A DNA stretch of 64,000 nucleotides from Mesotoga sp. Brook.08.105.5.1 (GTDB taxonomy: Bacteria; Thermotogota; Thermotogae; Petrotogales; Kosmotogaceae). The stretch is taken from the NCBI RefSeq assembly GCF_002752635.1, contig NZ_AYTW01000028.1, forward strand, positions 1-64,000, given 5' to 3'. Every line of letters begins with the position of its first letter. Within the stretch, counting starts at the first letter, position 1. The notes beneath the pieces are model-generated. The model saw only the letters and a program-made list of their open reading frames with translations. It did not search any database and was not told the origin of the DNA. This document shows, piece after piece, positions 7,333 to 15,213 of this stretch. A program made the translations under genes and the position numbers.

Positions 7333-9944
7333 TCGAGAACTCCCGAATCAATAAAGATTATTTCCTCGCTCTTCTTTCTTATTTCAAGAGTTACTTCTAT
7401 TATGTCGCCGGGCTTCAACTCCAGCTCGACAGAATCCCTGTCTGCCACAAATCCTTTGGGAAGTGTTCCGGCCTCAAGGCGCAGTAGCCATTTGCCGGGC
7501 CTTAGATTTGGAACCGAAATCTCCCCATTGTCTCTGGTTACAAGTCTGAATCTCTCATCTTCACTTTCCAGTACGAGATTCACGCCTCTGATGGAGAGGG
7601 GAGTCTGTTCCATGTTCCTTACCCTAACCCTAAGAGCCGCCGATTGGACCAGTGTTATTGAAAGATCCTTTTCTTCATTTGCCGAGATTGTTATCTCAAT
7701 CGGCAGCCTATCGCTGCTTATCAAGCCTCTCTGAAGAGAGTCATTGTCAATGTCAAAGAAATAAGTGCCGGGCTTCAGCCCGCTAAACATGAATCTCCCG
7801 TCTTCGCCAGTTATTGCTACGAGGTTGTTGAGTTTTAGAACAGCTCCCTCTAAAGGTATTTCGTTTCCCTCTGAAGAGATTACGATCTTCCCTGAAAGCG
7901 AACCCAGGTCTCTTCTTGGCCAAAATGGGATTGAAAAGGGGAAGGAATAACCTGCAGTGAAAGCCCCTGAAGGAATCCAGTTTGTCTTATCCGTCATTGC
8001 GATACTGGCCGAAGCGTTAATCGAACCGCCGTTTTGAAGGATCTTCGAAAAGGATATTCTGGCCGTGAGCTTCACAGGATCAAAGTTGTTCATCACATAT
8101 GTCAGTGATCCGTCGAATCTGTATCCATCTTCCATCAGAAGAGTGCCGACTAATGCAGCCGTGGTCTCGAATCTTTCCTTGACGTAGTCTTTGAGGGTAA
8201 GCCTCGCGTTTAGATAGGCGTTTCCCGATAATCTGTAAGATCCGTAGACATCAAGCTGAATGGTTTTCTTATCAACGTTCTCAATCCGACTAAGCTGAGC
8301 GGAAAGAGAGCCAAATAGGCTGAAACTCCCTGGATAGTATGAGGCTGCCAGATTTCCGCCCAGGGTGGCGGCCGGAGTTGTCAGGCTCCTGCTGCCGCTT
8401 GAATTGTAGTAACCCCCCATGCTTATCCTCAGTCCGGAAAAGGTTGGAAAGTCAAACCTGCCGCGAAGAGAATAGCTGTTCAACAACCCCTGCAGAGCGA
8501 GATCGAAGGGATTATCGCGCTGGACCGTTCCCTCGAAAGAGATCCTGTAGGAATCAGGTTCCTGCCATACGACAGCGGCATCGAGTTTGAGCGCTTCGCT
8601 TCCGGGCTGTCCGCTGATCTTCTTCGAGTAATCTGCGGCCGATCTCAGCTGAAAGTAGCCGAGGCGGCTGGAAAACACATATCCCAGCTTCAGCCCGTCG
8701 TACTTCCCATCTAGGAAGGAGACTCTTAGAAGGGAGCTTGTCGAGACCGGTTCCAGACCGGACTCTATTGCCAGAGATGAATGAATTATATTCGACGAGC
8801 CGAAGCTTCCGTCAACAGCAACCCCTGCCGATAGATTTTCCAGGAGATTCCAGTCTGCGAAGAGCCCCAAAATGGACAGGTCTTCCGAGAGTATTGCGCC
8901 CATTCTAAGAGAGTCAAGACTTAGATTGAGATCGAAGCCCCTTGCTGACGTTCCAAGATTCACCGAGGCCAGGCCCGCTCTGCCGAGAACTCCGTATCCG
9001 ACTTCAAGCAATTCCCCTCTGTAACGTAGATCTAATGAAAATCTGTTGTCTTCATCTTTGCCAATTATCGGCAGAGAGCCGTTCAGACTTATGCTTCTGG
9101 TTTTCGCGTCATTCAGAAAGCCGTCAATCTTCAAAGCCGCGTTCAGCAAGAAGCCGTCTGAATAACCGGCAGTGATCGACAGCCTGGTGGGCAGTACTCT
9201 GAATCTGTTTGCCAGGGAATCGGCCGGAGGAAGAAGAAGCACCGAAGATCGACCCGACACGAGGCCTGCCTCTCCCGACTCCCCTGTCGCCGTTAAAATG
9301 ATAATGTGATTTCGCTGTTCTGTGAGGAAAGCGGAAGTTTTCACGGTGACCTTCACTTCGCCGGAAGCCGAAGGCTGGAGCTGAAGTCTTTGTATACTTA
9401 GCCTTAGAGTGTATGACATATTGTCAATGGCTCCCAGCTCAAGATAGGCAGGAACGTTGCCGTTATTGGCAACCGAGAATACGACCGAGTATTCTTCCCC
9501 AGCAGTTACATAAGAAGGAGCCTCAACAAGCCGGATTGCTAAAGACATGCTCGCGGCCACTCTGACAGTGAAATTCAGCTCAGCCGACTCGCCTCTCTTA
9601 TCTTTGACTTCATAGCGTACATCATACTCTCCGGCTAGAGGTGTGGAGGGCACGAGGAAGCTTAGAAGGCGTATCTCGAAGGAGTCGGCCCCCACCTGAA
9701 AGGCTGATACGCCAAAAACGTTTCGCCAGCCGGGCGGCAGCGACAGCTCCTCAGCGAAGTCTAGATCATCATGGGTGTTGTTTGTTACAAGAACAGCAAT
9801 CGTGACTATCTGACCTGGCACGACTTCTCCGGGAGGAGGAGTCGAGAGAACCAGTTCAAAATCTACTGCACCTAGCAGCGCGGAAAGTGAAAGCAGAAGA
9901 AATATAAGAAAGGAGGCTCTTATACGAGACTGAACATCTCTCAC
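7329..9944 (-). CDS. Large outer-membrane barrel protein, usher-like
   Basis: An 871-residue exported protein. After a signal peptide (SFLIFLLLSLSALLGA) come two Ig-like/NEW3-type domains (about residues 25-130 and 135-235). A central stretch of ~450 residues has alternating aromatic and polar strands (for example LDLRYRGELLEVGYGV, LAASYYPGSFSLFGSLS) typical of a large outer-membrane beta-barrel. Two carboxypeptidase-regulatory/SdrD-B-like domains follow (GSLSGKIVISSEG..., DGRFMFSGLKPGTYFFDI). The barrel followed by GxLxGxV...GRxxFxxLxPGxY domains resembles ushers and usher-like secretion barrels. The GTG at 9944 overlaps the stop of the chaperone-like gene as GTGA, so it is the preferred start. 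ATG 9974 is an alternative. The role as a secretion and assembly channel is inferred. Confidence 0.7.
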   Translation of the reverse strand: MRDVQSRIRASFLIFLLLSLSALLGAVDFELVLSTPPPGEVVPGQIVTIAVLVTNNTHDDLDFAEELSLPPGWRNVFGVSAFQVGADSFEIRLLSFLVPSTPLAGEYDVRYEVKDKRGESAELNFTVRVAASMSLAIRLVEAPSYVTAGEEYSVVFSVANNGNVPAYLELGAIDNMSYTLRLSIQRLQLQPSASGEVKVTVKTSAFLTEQRNHIIILTATGESGEAGLVSGRSSVLLLPPADSLANRFRVLPTRLSITAGYSDGFLLNAALKIDGFLNDAKTRSISLNGSLPIIGKDEDNRFSLDLRYRGELLEVGYGVLGRAGLASVNLGTSARGFDLNLSLDSLRMGAILSEDLSILGLFADWNLLENLSAGVAVDGSFGSSNIIHSSLAIESGLEPVSTSSLLRVSFLDGKYDGLKLGYVFSSRLGYFQLRSAADYSKKISGQPGSEALKLDAAVVWQEPDSYRISFEGTVQRDNPFDLALQGLLNSYSLRGRFDFPTFSGLRISMGGYYNSSGSRSLTTPAATLGGNLAASYYPGSFSLFGSLSAQLSRIENVDKKTIQLDVYGSYRLSGNAYLNARLTLKDYVKERFETTAALVGTLLMEDGYRFDGSLTYVMNNFDPVKLTARISFSKILQNGGSINASASIAMTDKTNWIPSGAFTAGYSFPFSIPFWPRRDLGSLSGKIVISSEGNEIPLEGAVLKLNNLVAITGEDGRFMFSGLKPGTYFFDIDNDSLQRGLISSDRLPIEITISANEEKDLSITLVQSAALRVRVRNMEQTPLSIRGVNLVLESEDERFRLVTRDNGEISVPNLRPGKWLLRLEAGTLPKGFVADRDSVELELKPGDIIEVTLEIRKKSEEIIFIDSGVLD

Positions 9945-10720
9945 TCTATCTTCATTGAATACTGAGCGCCCCATACGTCTTCACCGTCTCTTATAAGAGC
10001 AAGGACTCTGTAGTCTCCTGGAGAAAGACCTTCAAAGGGTACAACGAAGCGGCCGGAGGTCTGAGGATATAATCTCAGGGTGTTACCCATGAATTCGCCG
10101 ACAACTTCTCCCGCTTGATTGAAGATGCTGGCCGATACCTCGGGTCTCATCCACCAGTCAGAGGTATTCTTGATATCCATGATCAAGGAGTAGACTCCGT
10201 CGTTATTCGAGAGACTTCTTCCAACAATCTCGATGCTTCTGGATTCAGGTTCGCCGAAATTTGTGACGACCTGGACAGCGTAGCGCGTCTTAGTTCTGAC
10301 TGTAATTCCCTCCAGCTCTTCATCTGCGAAAGCGATAATGGGCTCGACCATGATGACTCCCCAGTAAGTGCCGGAAAGATTCTCGTCTGATGGAACAATA
10401 ACCGAGAAGGAGTAGGTCATGTTCGAATTTCCGGGCACTGTTACTTCCGGCGCCTGAAGTTCGATCCAGTTAGCATTTGATCGTTGCAGGCTTCCGGCTT
10501 CGGGATATTCCGTCGAACCCGTGTGGTGAAAGAAGTAATCTGTCAAGTAGAAGCGAACTATCGCCGGCTCGCTCGCGTTGTTTTGGAGTTCGATTCTTCC
10601 CGAAAGCACCTGGCCTGAGGAAGCAGCGAATATATGAGTTAGACCGTTTATTATGAGAACATCTGCCCTCAACGTGATCACCGAAAGCATTAGGAGGAAC
10701 AGGACGAACTTCTTTGACAT
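9941..10720 (-). CDS. Periplasmic chaperone-like exported protein
   Basis: The product has 259 residues with a signal peptide (MSKKFVLFLLMLSVITLRA), preceded by CGGAGCTG. The mature protein reads as one or two Ig-like beta-sandwiches. The first has the series GRIELQNNASEPAIVRFYLTD, a conserved Asn-flanked strand, VTVPGNSNMTYSFSVIVP and LSGTYWGVIMVEP, which resembles the G-x-I-x-V-x-N ... Y-x-V-x-VP layout of PapD-like periplasmic chaperones and chaperone-like proteins in alternative fibre systems. It sits between the putative subunits and the barrel protein, and its stop is coupled to the barrel gene start. The assignment rests on pattern and context, not on a family match. Confidence 0.6.
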   Translation of the reverse strand: MSKKFVLFLLMLSVITLRADVLIINGLTHIFAASSGQVLSGRIELQNNASEPAIVRFYLTDYFFHHTGSTEYPEAGSLQRSNANWIELQAPEVTVPGNSNMTYSFSVIVPSDENLSGTYWGVIMVEPIIAFADEELEGITVRTKTRYAVQVVTNFGEPESRSIEIVGRSLSNNDGVYSLIMDIKNTSDWWMRPEVSASIFNQAGEVVGEFMGNTLRLYPQTSGRFVVPFEGLSPGDYRVLALIRDGEDVWGAQYSMKIE

Positions 10721-10754
10721 GTTTATCAGCTCCGTTTTAACAACACTAACAGTA

Positions 10755-11321
10755 TTATATTTCGCCCAGATCTATAACCGTGAAGGTAATTACACTGTCA
10801 CCCAAGAAGCTCACATCGTCCGGGTCCAATAGATATTGAACATAGAAGGTTATGACTTCCCCTACTGGATGAAAAACGATATCCAGGAAATCGCTGGCGA
10901 CTCCTTGGGTGGCAAGCGTCAAATATCCGTTGTAGAGCAGCGTAACAGAACCCCTTTTGTTTGAGGGGTTCCAAAGGATCGGCTCCGACGAGAGCCTGAG
11001 AGAAATCTGAGCACCGGAAGAGAGAGTCGCCATGACTCTGAACTTTCTGTCTTTCCCTTGACCGCCTGCGATCTCAGGGCGTTCGATAACGATCATCGTT
11101 GCATCCTCGGGGCTGACAAGAGATCCCGAGCTGAAAGCAGGGCCGTCTCCCGCTAACTCCGGTGAAGCCGAGACAAGCTCCCAGGCTACGTCAGTTGTGA
11201 CCTTGCCCGTTGCTGAAAGCGTCACGGCCTGAAGAGAAACGGCAAGAATCAGAATGCCAAGACAAAGAAGCAGCGCTTTGCGCTGCTTCAATGCAATGTA
11301 TGTCCTGATAAGGAAGATCAT
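10755..11321 (-). CDS. Exported beta-rich protein, putative fibre subunit (paralogue 2)
   Basis: The product has 188 residues. The N-terminus MIFLIRTYIALKQRKALLLC... continues into a hydrophobic segment (LCLGILILAVSLQAVTLSA), an uncleaved anchor or a long signal peptide. The mature region ends SVITFTVIDLGEI, like the ends of the two other subunit candidates, and contains RKFRVMATLSSGAQISLRL, matching RKVTTEFSPIPAGFSISLA in its upstream neighbour. The start lies 5 nt after the stop of that gene without an obvious ribosome-binding site, suggesting translational coupling. The function is inferred from this resemblance and operon position. Confidence 0.6.
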   Translation of the reverse strand: MIFLIRTYIALKQRKALLLCLGILILAVSLQAVTLSATGKVTTDVAWELVSASPELAGDGPAFSSGSLVSPEDATMIVIERPEIAGGQGKDRKFRVMATLSSGAQISLRLSSEPILWNPSNKRGSVTLLYNGYLTLATQGVASDFLDIVFHPVGEVITFYVQYLLDPDDVSFLGDSVITFTVIDLGEI

Positions 11322-11326
11322 TTACT

Positions 11327-11941
11327 TTATGACTCATCCACCAGTGTGAAAATAACCGTAATAATTGTGTTTACTGCATTCAAGAAATCACCGTCAAGCA
11401 GATCGTTTCCTAGATCATTCAGCGCGGTTATGTCTGCAGTGTAGGTCAGCGGATGGCCGGCGTTTGCCTCAGTTCCTGTCCTAGCAAGACCTGGGCCAAT
11501 TGCAGTGACAAGATCACCACTAAGCGTTGTTCCTACAAACTCAAGTGTAGTACCGCCAGCTCCAACGTTTCCCTTAGCAGAACCGTCGGTAGCGCCTGCA
11601 GCAAGAGATATTGAGAAACCAGCCGGAATCGGGCTGAACTCAGTCGTTACCTTTCTCGTGAGACCCGCAAATCTCAAAGATGTATACCTGAGATATGTGG
11701 GATCGTGTTCGACAGAAACAACAGGGGCCGCACCGGCTAACTCTGGCTGAGTTACAGCGATCGTCACGCCTGGAGCGTCAGCAGTTGTTGGCCCAGTAGA
11801 TGCCTCCTCACCAGTTACCGCAAGAAGCGCAATTTCATTCATCGTGATCGTGATCGTTTGCGTGTCTGTGTTAGTGTCCAGCGCCATTACAAAAGCACCC
11901 ACTAGAATCGACATTGCTAGAATTACGAAAAACTTTTTCAT
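11327..11941 (-). CDS. Exported beta-rich protein, putative major fibre subunit (paralogue 3)
   Basis: First gene of the minus-strand locus. The ATG at 11941 follows GAGGTGGG; an in-frame start 12 nt upstream lacks spacing to a ribosome-binding site. The 204-residue product has a signal peptide (MKKFFVILAMSILVGAFVMA). The mature part is very rich in Ala, Thr and Gly (about 180 residues, few charged residues), a composition common in pilins and coat proteins. It shares the YTSL, RKVTT, TGTE and terminal VIFTL motifs with the gene at 6799-7332. Being first in the operon fits the most abundant product. A palindrome upstream may be its operator. Confidence 0.65.
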   Translation of the reverse strand: MKKFFVILAMSILVGAFVMALDTNTDTQTITITMNEIALLAVTGEEASTGPTTADAPGVTIAVTQPELAGAAPVVSVEHDPTYLRYTSLRFAGLTRKVTTEFSPIPAGFSISLAAGATDGSAKGNVGAGGTTLEFVGTTLSGDLVTAIGPGLARTGTEANAGHPLTYTADITALNDLGNDLLDGDFLNAVNTIITVIFTLVDES

Positions 11942-13440
11942 TACCCACCTCATCTAATTTGAATGATCTATATTAGTTGATACTAATACGCAATTTCATT
12001 TCCGGATTTCTTCGCGAGCATCTGAACCCAGCTCACAAATCAATTATAGATCAAACGGCCAACTGACTGATGTCTTTTTCATTAAGGTTAAACGACTGTG
12101 TTCTCGCGTAGCGATTACAAACAGTAACATTTTCACTCTAGGGAGATGCCCGAAGAAGTTGAAGACTGCACAAAAGATCGTGGCAACTGGTCGATCCGCA
12201 AAAAGATAAACTTGAATTCGAGTATTCTACTGCTTGTCATAACCAGTTCGTGCAGGTTATCGACGCAGTTCATATTTTTGAAGAAAGCGAAAGGATTCGA
12301 GCGAGAAGCTCTTTACGGTCGAAGAGCAGCTTACACTTCCTTCTGAAAACAGTCCCTTATCTCGCCCGGCGGGAAAAGGGTTGCCTGTGCGTTGAAACAG
12401 GCGGGCTGGAGCGGGGACATGCTTTCGAAAGCCGTCGCAGCCTTTGAGTTAATTTATTAGACCAGTATTAGTGTAATAAACGTTCGAACGATTATTTCGT
12501 TATTAGTTTTGCTACTTGGGATCCTGCTCAAATAGACCTGTATTTCTCAGAAAACCGGTGGAGAAAGAGAGAAGAACATAGGCCAGTTGAAATGGAGTCA
12601 GAAGAATTACGTTTTGTTCTCGTTGCAGCCTTGCCGGGAAGCAGGGAGAATGAAGAAAAGAAAGCTGTTTAGACTGCCGGTACATAGATGAAGAACCTAT
12701 GAAAGGCTCACATTCTTCGTATATCGCTAGTACGCGCAATGAACAGATATTCTTCAAGGTTCCAGCTGCCGAAGAGCGATGTGAAAGACTTCGATAAGGT
12801 CAAAGTGTTCCTCATAAGCTCTGAGAGAGCTCCAGGAACTTTCGTTGACATATGCGAGAGGTTGTGTCTTATCCTCTGATTCGAAGCAAGCTGCGTGCGT
12901 TGTGTCGGACGGAGACGATTCATGAATTGATAACGGCTTGCTCAAAATTATGAATCTCTCTGATCTGTAAAGAAAGCGACTTGGAGTTGAACATGATCTC
13001 ATCATTTAACTCGTTGTCCGGGCAGAGTAGGGTTTTTTGCTGAGCCGAATTGAATACTGGACCGTTCAGTATGATTGTTCAACGAAGATAATTATATCGA
13101 GCTTTTGAAGAAGAAACTGCTGGCGACGGCACCGAATGTAACTCCACAGAGAATCGCCGGTTTGCCTCTACAGCCAACAGAACCGAGATTTCTAAGCTCC
13201 ATCTCGATGGGAATAAGATAGCAGATATCTCAGCTCAATAGCCCCAAGAGGGCAAGAGTCCAGAAAGGAAGACTTCACTGAAAAGTGTTGATGGAACAGA
13301 GATCGATGGCGTACTGAATCTGCCTGTCGGTTTCGATGATTCAAGAGATATTTTCTCGCAGTCCCGGTTCAAGGAGGGTTTACCAGGACGGCCTTTGCAG
13401 CGATGATAGCGAGTAGCTACTAACCGATCGAATGACTAGT
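11942..13440. other. 1.5-kb gene-poor stretch upstream of the fibre-like locus
   Basis: No convincing gene. The first 100 bp carry the presumptive promoter of the minus-strand operon (TTGCGT, then TATAGA about 15 nt later). Around 13,285-13,390 one frame reads SVDGTEIDGVLNLPVGFD, which faintly resembles the start of a prolyl-oligopeptidase-type domain. It is too short to call and could be a relic. The remainder looks like eroded sequence. Confidence 0.4.
11971..11988. promoter_or_regulatory. Inverted repeat TATTAGT-N4-ACTAATA
   Basis: A perfect 7-bp inverted repeat with a 4-nt spacer, 30 nt upstream of the first fibre-subunit gene and between its possible -35 and -10 elements. It could bind a repressor dimer; no regulator is encoded nearby. 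Confidence 0.45.
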
Positions 13441-13890
13441 GTCTAAAGCTCATCATCTCGTGGCTCTTTGCTAATAACCTGGACACGAAGTGTCTGATGA
13501 ACCAATCTTCTGCTCTTGATCTTAAATCCTCGCTCGAGCAGCTCATCATTACCCACATCATCTTCTATGAAGTTCGTCTCTTGCTCTCTCATCATCTCGC
13601 GGTTTTTGACCAAGAACTTGGACACGCAGTGTCAACGATGAACCGCTCTTCTGCTCTTGATCTTAAATCCCCGCTCGAGCGGGGGGGACCGCTTGCGGTG
13701 GGGTGTGTGCTCTTAAGATCGGTGGAGAGTGGAGCGTGAAGCTAGAGAAAGGGCATTTTCGAGACGTTCGCTTCGCTCACGAGAGGACGAGAACTCCCTC
13801 TCTCCTGTTTCTCGTACTCTCTCCTCATCTCGTACTCTCCATGTTCTTCTTTGAAACAGACACCCTCCGGCACTTCGTGGCCCTCCTCCC
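13441..13890. repeat. Dispersed hairpin-rich repeat, copy B with a partial extra unit
   Basis: A partial unit (about 13,447-13,540) is followed by a full unit (13,541-13,890) nearly identical to copy A. The hairpin at 13,669-13,684 reads CCCCGCTCGAGCGGGG where copy A reads CCCCTCTCGAGAGGGG, so paired bases changed together. The next stem is ACCGC-TT-GCGGT where copy A has a different stem of TCGACG type. The GACAC...GTGTC hairpin is kept in all units (13,486 and 13,621). Reading frames over the block are repeat by-products. Confidence 0.8.
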
Positions 13891-14240
13891 TCAAGGGAGG
13901 ATTCAAGATCAGGATCATCAGGAGCCAAATACAGTTACACTGCCAAAGGAGAAGGAGCATAATGTGATTTCTTTTTGGCTCCCCAACTAATGGGTAATGA
14001 TGAGCGCCTTCAAGGGAGGACTTAAGATCAAGATCATCAGGCGCCAAATACAGTTACACTGCCAAGGGGGAAGAAGCATAATATGATTTCTTTTTAGCTC
14101 CTTAACTTATGGGTAATGATAAGCCCTCAAGGGAGCACTTAAGATCAAGATCATCAGGAGCCAAATACGAATTCGCGCAAGAATCAGCATATTTATGGCA
14201 TTTGACTCCCTGACTTATGGATAATGATAAGATTTCTAAG
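13891..14240. repeat. Three tandem ~118-bp units at the end of the dispersed repeat
   Basis: The string GATCATCAG recurs at 13,913, 14,032 and 14,149 (spacing 119 and 117 bp) within units that share TCAAGGGAG...TTAAGATCA, GCCAAATAC, and a closing TATGGRTAATGAT. Copy A at 3.5 kb has only one such unit, so the tandem array is a local expansion. Confidence 0.75.
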
Positions 14241-14313
14241 AGCTGAGGTGGCCCATTCTTTTAGTGGTAGTCTCGTTTTCTCCAATCAATTTTCCCAGCC
14301 ACTTTTCCATCTA

Positions 14314-14341
14314 TTGACAGTCAGCAATAACGGTATATAAT
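14314..14341 (+). promoter_or_regulatory. Promoter of the TetR-family gene
   Basis: TTGACA (14,314-14,319) and TATAAT (14,336-14,341) are both exact consensus hexamers separated by 16 nt. This is the strongest promoter match in the window, placed directly before the operator and the TetR gene. Confidence 0.8.
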
Positions 14342-14346
14342 CTTTT

Positions 14347-14360
14347 TGACTAACCAGTCA
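14347..14360. promoter_or_regulatory. Operator TGACTAACCAGTCA
   Basis: An inverted repeat TGACT-N4-AGTCA located just after the -10 box, followed by a further AGTCA. It is typical in form of TetR-family operators and is likely bound by the product of the next gene. Confidence 0.65.
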
Positions 14361-14375
14361 GTCAGGAGGTCGAAA

Positions 14376-15101
14376 TTGAAATCCTCAGATGTCAACGAGG
14401 CTCGAGAAAGAATAATAAAATCATCGATTGCGTTGTTTTCTCAAAAGGGATTTCACGCCACAACTGCAAGCGAGATAGCGGAAGCTGCGGGCGTAACCAA
14501 AGGTCTCATATACTATTACTTCAATAGCAAGGAAGAGATTCTTAGCCACATCGTGGATTCTCTGCTAAAAGACGCGACGACGATAGCGATGGACTTCGTT
14601 CAGGCAAGTATTATCCAGATGATAAGAGATGGCGAGCTAGATATAGAGCATGACAGGATGAAGTTCATCGATGAAGACTCGGTTGCGCGTTTCGTGAAGA
14701 GGTCGCTCTTCTATTACAGCAGGGTACTCGATTATCTAATTGAGAACAGGCTAATTCTGAGAATATTGATGTTCGAATCCTTGAAAGAAAGCAAACACCA
14801 CGACGACCTCTTCAGATTGCTTGATCTCACAAGAGATACCGAGGACAACCAGATTTTCAAATCGATTTCCGAGGCAGATAGCGACTTCAACTACTCGTCA
14901 GAAATGACGCTTTTCAAATTCTTCTTCTCGATAATTCCACTTGTAACCTTTGCGGCTTACTACGACGACCTCAAAAAGAAGAGTCTGATGAGTGATGAAG
15001 AGTTGCGCAATTCGTTTTTACAATCATTTCGAGTTGTTCTCTCTTCTCTGATAAAAGGGACCGAGATTTCTTTGAGGAAAGGAAATCTTGGTCAATCGTG
15101 A
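14376..15101 (+). CDS. TetR/AcrR-family transcriptional regulator
   Basis: The TTG at 14,376 follows AGGAGGT by 5 nt and is preferred over an in-frame TTG in the operator. The product has 241 residues. The N-terminal HTH has the family signature: ARERIIKSSIALFSQKGF, TTASEIAEAAGVTKGLIYYYF, NSKEEIL (about residues 8-55). The C-terminal ~180 residues are helical with no recognised ligand. The perfect promoter and overlapping inverted repeat upstream indicate autorepression. The next gene in the same direction, 112 bp downstream, is a P-type calcium pump. Co-regulation is possible, but no copy of the operator was seen in front of the pump gene. Confidence 0.9.
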   Translation: MKSSDVNEARERIIKSSIALFSQKGFHATTASEIAEAAGVTKGLIYYYFNSKEEILSHIVDSLLKDATTIAMDFVQASIIQMIRDGELDIEHDRMKFIDEDSVARFVKRSLFYYSRVLDYLIENRLILRILMFESLKESKHHDDLFRLLDLTRDTEDNQIFKSISEADSDFNYSSEMTLFKFFFSIIPLVTFAAYYDDLKKKSLMSDEELRNSFLQSFRVVLSSLIKGTEISLRKGNLGQS

Positions 15102-15213
15102 TCGGAGCTCGCCAGCGAGAAGTTTTCACGAAGCTTTCTGGTGGGACTTCCTAGTTTTAGACGATTCTCATCTGGAATGAATAGTTAGATAAATGAAAAT
15201 TGTGGAGGATACT

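Noticed and set aside
13285-13390. Prolyl-oligopeptidase-like fragment (SVDGTEIDGVLNLPVGFD)
   Set aside because: Only about 18 residues look familiar and the frame closes soon after; insufficient to call a pseudogene.
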